Of a stretch of 33,418 nucleotides of DNA, positions 29,301 to 33,418 are shown one piece after another. Source of the stretch: Bacteroidales bacterium (GTDB lineage Bacteria > Bacteroidota > Bacteroidia > Bacteroidales > UBA932); NCBI GenBank assembly GCA_017437755.1, contig JAFRXI010000012.1, positions 1 through 33,418 on the forward strand, read 5' to 3'. How positions within the stretch are numbered: the stretch's first letter is position 1; each line of letters starts with the position of its first letter. The translations under genes were made by a program, and so were the position numbers. A model generated the notes under the pieces. That model searched no databases and had not been told where the DNA came from. It saw only the letters and a list, made by a program, of their open reading frames with translations.

Positions 29301-29558
29301 GAGGATACCGTCGGGCCTTTCCTTCTCTATCACCTTCTCCACGAAGAACGGGGTGACCGGGAGGAAATAAACCCGGTCGGCAACGTCCTCTGAAGTCTGG
29401 ACGGTGGCGATGTTGGGGTTTATGAGTATGGTCTGGATTCCCTCTTCACGCAGGGCTTTCAATGCCTGGGAGCCAGAGTAATCAAATTCCCCGGCCTGGC
29501 CTATCTTCAATGCTCCAGAACCAAGTAGGAGCACTTTTTTTATGTTGGGATCTAGCAT
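26322..29558 (-). CDS. carB: Carbamoyl-phosphate synthase, large subunit
   Basis: 1078 residues, normal for CarB. Two homologous ATP-grasp halves are visible: the first begins [20 protein letters not shown] and carries [13 protein letters not shown] and [20 protein letters not shown]; the second begins [19 protein letters not shown] and carries [12 protein letters not shown] and [15 protein letters not shown]-terminal MGS-like allosteric domain starts near 930 (GILLSTGD to the end). The enzyme makes carbamoyl phosphate from glutamine-derived ammonia, bicarbonate and 2 ATP for pyrimidine and arginine synthesis. The wording ([43 protein letters not shown]) is closer to eukaryotic CPS than to E. 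coli CarB. It follows carA by 15 bp and is probably controlled by the attenuator upstream of carA. Confidence 0.96.
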   Translation of the reverse strand: MLDPNIKKVLLLGSGALKIGQAGEFDYSGSQALKALREEGIQTILINPNIATVQTSEDVADRVYFLPVTPFFVEKVIEKERPDGILLSFGGQTALNCGVALYSNGMLEKYGVKVLGTPVSAIMDTEDRDLFVRKLDQIEVKTIRSVPAKTLEEATVAAGTLGYPVIVRAAYALGGLGSGFCDNPGQLTEICNKAFSFSPQVLVEKSLKGWKEIEYEVVRDKYDNCITVCNMENFDPLGIHTGESIVVAPSQTLSNRDYYFLRELSIKIVRHLGIVGECNVQYAYDPDAMDYRVIEVNARLSRSSALASKATGYPLAFVAAKLGLGYGLFDLKNSVTKTTPAFFEPALDYIVCKIPRWDLSKFHGVSRKIGSSMKSVGEVMAIGRSFEEAIQKGIRMLGQGAHGFVGNKELTVNNLDKELSEPTDKRIFVIAEAFRQGYTVDRIHALTKIDRWFLDKLMNIVHTQDELSACSSLEDMPEELMRTAKQRGFSDFQIQRCLWKDKGNWADRMMEVRAWRIAHGIVPVVKQIDTLAAEFPAATNYLYLTYNGTFNDVSYENDGKSIIVLGSGAYRIGSSVEFDWCSVTCLKTIRQQGYRGIMINYNPETVSTDYDICDRLYFDELTFERVMDICQMESPHGVVVSVGGQIPNNLALRLDKAGVPILGTKAENIDRAEDRHKFSSIMDAIHVDQPAWKEVTTVEDIDAFVERVGFPVLVRPSYVLSGAAMNVCHDERELRKCLSLAADVSKEHPVVVSQFLSRCKEIEFDAVADEGEILAYAISEHIEYAGVHSGDATIQFPPQKLYVETVRRIKKIARKIALALEISGPFNIQFLVGPGYIKVIECNLRASRSFPFVSKVLKINFIELASKVMLSLHPSAPLKSAFDLDYVGIKSSQFSFARLEEADPVLGVDMASTGEVGCLGDNFDEGLIKSVLSVGNGIPTKGILLSTGDPLQKADMLRACRMLSENGYTLYATSGTHRYLVENSIPTTKVLWPSETDNPNLKHFRHALDLIRNQEVDMVVNINKDFSETQNDDCYLIKRAAIDSNVPLFTNARLATAFIQAFTSQNLEDLSIKAWDEY

Positions 29559-29573
29559 GATGAGAGAAGTTGT

Positions 29574-30650
29574 CTAAAGTTTTCCTATAAATTCGTCGAA
29601 AAGGAATTCAGTGTCGGTTGGCCCGCTGGAGGCCTCGGGATGGAACTGCACCGAGAAGAACGGTTTTGACTTGTGGCGGATGCCTTCGTTGGTCCCGTCA
29701 TTCATGTTTATGAACCATGGTTCCCAGTCCTCTCCCAGGGTGGAATTGTCCACTGCGAATCCGTGGTTCTGGGAAGTGATGAAGCATTTGTTTGTGCCCG
29801 CCATCCTTACAGGCTGGTTGTGGCTGCGGTGGCCGTATTTCAGTTTGTATGTCCTTGCCCCTCCCGCACTTGCCAGCAGCTGGTTGCCCATGCATATCCC
29901 GAAGATGGGGCGGTCGTCCTTCATTGCGGTCCTTAGATGGGCTATCGTAGCCATGCTGAAAGCCGGATTTCCGGGGCCGTTTGAGATGAACAGACCGTCG
30001 TAGTCAAGGGTGTTGTAATCGTAGTCCCAAGGGACCCTGACAAGTTCTATTCCCCTGTCTACGAAGCACCTTAGAATGTTGTGCTTGACCCCGCAGTCGA
30101 CCAGGACCACCCTCTTGCTGCCGCTCCCGTACCTGATAATGTCCCTGCAGCTTACAATGGAAATCTGGTTTTCCAGGTTGGGGTCCTTGACGGGGAAATC
30201 CCGTTGCACGCCGTCTGGCACGATGATGCCCAGCATGGATCCGTTCTCCCTGAGGACCTTGGTAAGTTCCCTGGTGTCGATTCCGGAAATCCCCGGAACC
30301 TTCTGTTCCTGAAGCCATTGTCCAAGGCTCTTGACAGCGTCCCAGTGGCTGTAGTTGAATGAGTACTCCGATATCACCAGTCCCCTGACCCAGATCCTCT
30401 CGGACTCGAAATTAAGGGATATCCCATTCTTGTCCACCTCTTCGGACGGTACACCGTAATTTCCTATCAAAGGATAAGTTACGCACAGTATCTGGCCGGA
30501 ATATGATGGGTCGGTAAGGCTTTCGGGGTATCCCACCATGGCAGTGGAGAACACTACTTCACCGTCGGTCGGGCCTTCATAGCCGAAGGAATACCCGCGG
30601 AATTCCATTCCGTTTTCCAGTTTCAGGGTTGCGCCAAGTCGTCGTTCCAT
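29574..30650 (-). CDS. carA: Carbamoyl-phosphate synthase, small (glutaminase) subunit
   Basis: 358 residues. The N-terminal CPSase domain (about 1-150; DGEVVFSTAMVGYPESLTDP, SGIDTRELTKVLR) is followed by a class I glutamine amidotransferase domain with GICMGNQ (nucleophile C253) and QFHPEASSGP (H337, E339), so the full triad is present. It supplies ammonia to CarB. The ATG at 30650 is preceded by a leader of about 150 nt that contains a small reading frame and an intrinsic terminator ending about 20 bp before this ATG. It is transcribed together with carB. Confidence 0.96.
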   Translation of the reverse strand: MERRLGATLKLENGMEFRGYSFGYEGPTDGEVVFSTAMVGYPESLTDPSYSGQILCVTYPLIGNYGVPSEEVDKNGISLNFESERIWVRGLVISEYSFNYSHWDAVKSLGQWLQEQKVPGISGIDTRELTKVLRENGSMLGIIVPDGVQRDFPVKDPNLENQISIVSCRDIIRYGSGSKRVVLVDCGVKHNILRCFVDRGIELVRVPWDYDYNTLDYDGLFISNGPGNPAFSMATIAHLRTAMKDDRPIFGICMGNQLLASAGGARTYKLKYGHRSHNQPVRMAGTNKCFITSQNHGFAVDNSTLGEDWEPWFINMNDGTNEGIRHKSKPFFSVQFHPEASSGPTDTEFLFDEFIGKL

Positions 30651-30670
30651 ATTCTTAGAAACAGCTTCTT

Positions 30671-30704
30671 AAAAAAACCGGCCCTCCGTATAAATAGAAG
30701 GCCG
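30671..30704 (-). terminator. Intrinsic terminator (attenuator) in the carAB leader
   Basis: On the minus strand a 9-bp stem (CGGCCTTCT, 30704-30696, with GGAGGGCCG, 30687-30679; two G-T pairs, 8-base loop) is followed by G then seven T (30677-30671). It lies between the carA promoter and the carA ATG, so transcription must read through it to reach carAB. A competing CTCCG (30742-30738) upstream could pair with CGGAG (30688-30684) in the descending arm and open the stem. Confidence 0.75.
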
Positions 30705-30797
30705 TCAAAAACAAACAGGGAAAACCGGGGCAGTGACCGGAGTCTGACCGGAAAGTACCGTGTTGACGGGAAGTTTTGATACCCTTGTTTTACCCAT
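30705..30797 (-). CDS. Putative 30-residue leader peptide of carAB
   Basis: An ATG at 30797 opens a frame of 30 codons, MGKTRVSKLPVNTVLSGQ then TPVTAPVFPVCF, whose TGA ends at 30705, the base directly before the terminator stem. It begins within about 10 nt of the predicted transcription start, so initiation would be leaderless or nearly so. The last part of the frame is T-rich (13 T in the 20 bases GTTTTCCCTGTTTGTTTTTG). It has one Arg and is not enriched for a regulatory amino acid, which argues for nucleotide sensing rather than amino-acid sensing. Translation is not shown by sequence alone. Confidence 0.45.
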   Translation of the reverse strand: MGKTRVSKLPVNTVLSGQTPVTAPVFPVCF

Positions 30798-30804
30798 ATG
30801 GATG

Positions 30805-30835
30805 CAAATTTAGAAGATGTTTTGAATTCTTCCAA
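30805..30835 (-). promoter_or_regulatory. Promoter of carAB
   Basis: The minus strand has -33 TTG (30835-30833), a 20-bp spacer and -7 TAAATTTG (30812-30805). Transcription would start near 30799-30803, leaving a leader of about 150 nt before carA. The region lies inside the false upstream extension of yccF. Confidence 0.6.
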
Positions 30836-30853
30836 GAGTTGTGGACTTTTTCT

Positions 30854-30861
30854 TATATTTG
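30854..30861 (+). promoter_or_regulatory. -7 promoter element for yccF-GNAT-mnmE
   Basis: TATATTTG is a full -7 consensus, 20 bp ahead of the yccF ATG at 30882. No clean -33 TTTG is found at the right distance; the region is shared with the -33 of carAB. Confidence 0.55.
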
Positions 30862-30881
30862 TGGGACTTAATCATGATTCC

Positions 30882-31250
30882 ATGAAATTACTAGGTAACT
30901 TGCTCTGGCTTGTATTAGGGGGCCTTCTGGTAGCCCTGATATACTATTTTATAGGGCTTCTGCTGTGTATCCTCATCATCGGGATTCCTTTTGGGATACA
31001 GCTTTTCAAACTCGGAACATATGCTTTGTGGCCCTTCGGCCATGAACTCGTGAACGGTCCCGGTCAGCCCGGCTGCCTGTCTGTGCTGATGAACCTGATC
31101 TGGGTACTGTTAGGATGGTGGGAGATTGCCCTGGTGCACCTTGTCTGCGGACTGCTCTTCTGCGTTACCATAGTAGGTATTCCGTGGGGACTGCAGCATT
31201 TCAAGATGGCGGTTTCGTCTGTCTTCCCCTTCGGCAAGGAAATAGTTTAA
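30882..31250 (+). CDS. YccF domain-containing membrane protein
   Basis: 122 residues from the ATG at 30882. The frame is open from 30798, but the -7 element lies at 30854-30861, inside that extension, and the conserved protein begins MKLLGNLLWLVLGG. Two tandem YccF-type units are visible: IPFGIQLFKLGTYALWPFG (about 34-52) and IPWGLQHFKMAVSSVFPFG (about 99-117), each after hydrophobic stretches. YccF proteins are small inner-membrane proteins of unknown function. The gene is followed after 10 bp by the acetyltransferase gene. Confidence 0.88.
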   Translation: MKLLGNLLWLVLGGLLVALIYYFIGLLLCILIIGIPFGIQLFKLGTYALWPFGHELVNGPGQPGCLSVLMNLIWVLLGWWEIALVHLVCGLLFCVTIVGIPWGLQHFKMAVSSVFPFGKEIV

Positions 31251-31260
31251 GCCTCTGGTT

Positions 31261-31734
31261 ATGGAATCGTATATCCGACCGGCCGGAAAGGAGGACCTGG
31301 GGGCGGTGAATTCACTGCTTCGCCAGGTTCTTGCCGTGCATCACGGGGGCAGGCCCGACCTGTTCCGCAGCGAGGGTAAGAAATACACCGACAGTGAGTT
31401 GCTGTCAATTATCGCCGATCCCCTCAGACCTGTTTTCGTCTATGACCGTGACGGGGAGGTCCTGGGTTATGTCTTCTGTGAGATACAGGAGTTGGGAAGC
31501 GAGGTGATGAACCCGTTGAAGTCATTGTATATAAATGACTTATGTGTCGATGAAGGACATCGTGGAGAGCATGTTGGAAGGGCGCTTTTCGAGTATGCCC
31601 GGAGGTTCGCCGAGGATTCCGGGTGCCATAACATAACTTTGCACGTTTGGGAGTGCAACCCTTCTGCCAGAGCTTTTTACGACGCCATGGGAATGTCGGT
31701 TCAATACACATCTATGGAACTACTGTGTAAATGA
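31261..31734 (+). CDS. GNAT family N-acetyltransferase
   Basis: 157 residues. The GNAT core is seen as LYINDLCVDEGHRGEHVGRA (beta4 and the acetyl-CoA pyrophosphate loop, R-G-E-H-V-G-R-A) and the late NITLHVWECNPSARAFYDAM with the usual N-x-x-A-x-x-F-Y. The substrate cannot be read from sequence; RimI-like or small-molecule acetyltransferases are possible. The stop TGA overlaps the ATG of mnmE (ATGA), so the two are translationally coupled. Confidence 0.88.
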   Translation: MESYIRPAGKEDLGAVNSLLRQVLAVHHGGRPDLFRSEGKKYTDSELLSIIADPLRPVFVYDRDGEVLGYVFCEIQELGSEVMNPLKSLYINDLCVDEGHRGEHVGRALFEYARRFAEDSGCHNITLHVWECNPSARAFYDAMGMSVQYTSMELLCK

Positions 31735-33140
31735 AGATGCAGTTGAAGAGCGATCAGACCATAGTTGCCCCCGCCAGCGGCAGCGGAGGTGCCGTTGCGA
31801 TAATCAGGGTGAGCGGCCCGGACGCCCTTGCTATTTCCGACAGGGTGGTTAGGCTAAGGAAGGGAACCGTCTCTGCTTCAAAGGGGTTCTCCCTCCATTT
31901 TGGCGAAGCCCTTTCAGGAGGCGAGGTCGTGGATGAGGTCCTTGTAAGTGTGTTCCGTGCCCCTCGTTCGTACACGGGCGAGGATTCTGTTGAAATAAGT
32001 TGTCATGCATCGCCATTCATCGTGCATGAGATCGTGCATGCTTTTACAAGCTGCGGAGCCAGGATGGCTGAGGCGGGTGAATTCACATCAAGGGCTTATT
32101 TAAACGGGAAGATGGATCTATCTCAGGCAGAAGCGGTTGCCGATTTGATATCATCTACTTCCAAAGCTGCCTCAAAGGTGTCTTTGAACCAGCTCAGGGG
32201 CGGGGTTTCATCGGAACTCGGAAAGATGAGGGAGGAGTTGCTGAAGATGGCATCGCTGCTGGAGTTGGAACTGGATTTTGGCGAAGAGGAGGTGGAGTTC
32301 GCTTCCAGGGAATCGCTGGTGAATCTGCTCGACGGCGTCATCGCACATGTGGATTCCCTTTCCGGAACTTTCAGGACTGGGAATGCGATCAGGCGGGGCA
32401 TACCGGTAACGATTGCGGGAAACGTCAACGCCGGGAAGAGCACCCTGCTGAATGCGATACTCGGTGACGACAGGGCCATTGTCTCGCCTACCCCCGGGAC
32501 AACCAGGGACACCGTGGAAGATACCCTGACAATCGACGGACACATGTTCCGGTTTATCGATACGGCGGGTATCCGGGAGTCTTCCGACGACGTGGAGAAG
32601 ATAGGTATCGAGCGGAGTTTCAAGAAGATTTCCGAGGCTGAAATTGTCCTTGGAGTGCTGGACGCTACTGATTCTGAAAACGACCTTTTGAACAATCTTT
32701 CAATTCTCGAAAAATCGGTTAACATACAGCAACAGAAGTTGATAATTCTCCTTAACAAGGTGGATTTGACTGTTAACAAAAATGTTAATACAATTAACAA
32801 GATTGTTTCATATATTGGTAATAAATATATTACTATAAAACTATCTGCTAAAGAGAAAATTGGCCTGGATTTGCTGTTTAATGAGCTCTACAAAGTGACA
32901 AAAGCATATTCTGTTGCCGGAAATTCGACAATAATAATAAATGCCCGTCATTACGATGCGCTCCTCCGTGCCCGTGTCCCGCTCGTCTCGGCCCGCTCTG
33001 CCATCACCTCTTCCCTCCCCTCTGACCTTATTGCCGAAGACCTCCGTCAGGCCATCTCCATCCTCGGCGAAATCACCGGCACCATCACCACCCCCGACAT
33101 CCTTGAAGAGATATTCGGGAAGTTTTGCATCGGGAAATAA
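31731..33140 (+). CDS. mnmE: tRNA modification GTPase MnmE, compositionally mosaic
   Basis: 469 residues. An N-terminal folate-binding domain (about 8-125; IVAPASGSGGAVAIIRVSG, SYTGEDSVEISCH, GEFTSRAYLNGKMDLSQAEA) and a helical domain surround the G domain: G1 GNVNAGKS (230-237), G2 TTRD (257-260), G3 DTAG (277-280), G4 NKVD (342-345). The C-terminal CIGK with its essential cysteine is intact. With MnmG it installs the cmnm5U34 modification in tRNA. Base use is uneven: 32761-32880 is about 25% GC by hand count, with Lys/Asn/Ile-rich protein, then 32941-33000 jumps to 68% with CTC, CGT and CCC codons rare elsewhere in the window. The reading frame remains intact throughout. Confidence 0.95.
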   Translation: MKMQLKSDQTIVAPASGSGGAVAIIRVSGPDALAISDRVVRLRKGTVSASKGFSLHFGEALSGGEVVDEVLVSVFRAPRSYTGEDSVEISCHASPFIVHEIVHAFTSCGARMAEAGEFTSRAYLNGKMDLSQAEAVADLISSTSKAASKVSLNQLRGGVSSELGKMREELLKMASLLELELDFGEEEVEFASRESLVNLLDGVIAHVDSLSGTFRTGNAIRRGIPVTIAGNVNAGKSTLLNAILGDDRAIVSPTPGTTRDTVEDTLTIDGHMFRFIDTAGIRESSDDVEKIGIERSFKKISEAEIVLGVLDATDSENDLLNNLSILEKSVNIQQQKLIILLNKVDLTVNKNVNTINKIVSYIGNKYITIKLSAKEKIGLDLLFNELYKVTKAYSVAGNSTIIINARHYDALLRARVPLVSARSAITSSLPSDLIAEDLRQAISILGEITGTITTPDILEEIFGKFCIGK

Positions 33141-33418
33141 TCGCCATAACACATTGTATACCAATTACTTGATTAGTCATGCAAGTGCAGTTTTCAGTAT
33201 CTTTTTCAGCTGAAATACGCAATCGTTTTTCGATAAGAAAATAGCGATTAACAATATATTTCTCACTTTCCAATTGGACCTATACTGAAAATGTTGCCTA
33301 ACATTTCTACGGTACTGGTTTTTGGTCACTTTTCCCCTGTTTAAGGGCATCATAAGGTCCTGTTTCTTGGCGTGTCAAATCGCTCTGTTCTCCTTCCTAA
33401 CGATTAGATCAGCCGCAG
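33141..33418. other. AT-rich noncoding stretch at the right edge
   Basis: No gene is recognised. It contains a 12-bp palindrome TTTCAGCTGAAA (33204-33215), a 10-bp inverted repeat TTTTCAGTAT (33191-33200) / ATACTGAAAA (33282-33291), and a 7-bp hairpin AAATGTT-GCCT-AACATTT (33289-33306). Short frames on the minus strand (33085-33273) lack protein-like features. Confidence 0.5.

Noticed and set aside
30798-30881. 28-residue N-terminal extension of the YccF protein
   Set aside because: The -7 elements of both yccF and carAB lie within it, and the conserved family sequence begins at the ATG at 30882.

Overview
The window is chromosomal DNA of a Bacteroidota bacterium, most likely a high-GC member of the Bacteroidales (Rikenellaceae-like or an uncultured gut lineage; the genus cannot be fixed from sequence alone). 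Pointers are the Bacteroidota -7 promoter element TAnnTTTG in almost every upstream region, the absence of Shine-Dalgarno sites, a Rho factor with a very large disordered insert, a lipobox followed by the PTGGPKD motif, a CarB with eukaryote-like wording, and the gene order rsfS-ftsH-cdsA-psd. Nearly everything is housekeeping; no tRNA, rRNA, IS element or CRISPR array was seen.

Layout: a 6-phosphofructokinase 5' end leaves the left edge (minus). Divergent from it is a tightly packed plus-strand operon, ligA - yihY - rel/spoT - Ig-like lipoprotein - outer-membrane protein - ispG (414-9766), with stop/start overlaps at most junctions. It converges on a minus-strand operon rsfS-ftsH-cdsA-psd (13571-9744: ribosome silencing, membrane proteolysis, phospholipid synthesis). 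birA (plus) diverges from rsfS and converges on dnaA-pepD-rpe (minus). Upstream of dnaA is a 290-bp AT-rich gap, then an N-acetylmuramoyl-L-alanine amidase (minus) diverging from an LptD-type outer-membrane protein (plus). That gene converges on glycerate kinase plus a zinc-ribbon membrane protein (minus). rho (plus) converges on carB-carA (minus). Finally yccF - GNAT - mnmE (plus) runs to the right edge, which ends in about 280 bp of AT-rich noncoding DNA.

Most notable: (1) the carAB leader holds a promoter, a 30-codon reading frame, a T-rich stretch and an intrinsic terminator that starts on the base after the stop codon, an arrangement like the UTP-sensitive attenuator of enterobacterial pyrBI; (2) IspG has lost most of the large A* insert usual in Bacteroidota, leaving about 80 residues; (3) the 3' third of mnmE is a compositional mosaic (about 25% GC, then 68% GC, by hand count), ending in the sequence that serves as an integration site for other elements in other phyla; (4) all four convergent gene pairs overlap at their 3' ends; (5) amidase and lptD have divergent -7 elements abutting head to head, which also moves the lptD start downstream to a GTG. 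Non-ATG starts are inferred for dnaA (GTG), lptD (GTG) and glycerate kinase (TTG).
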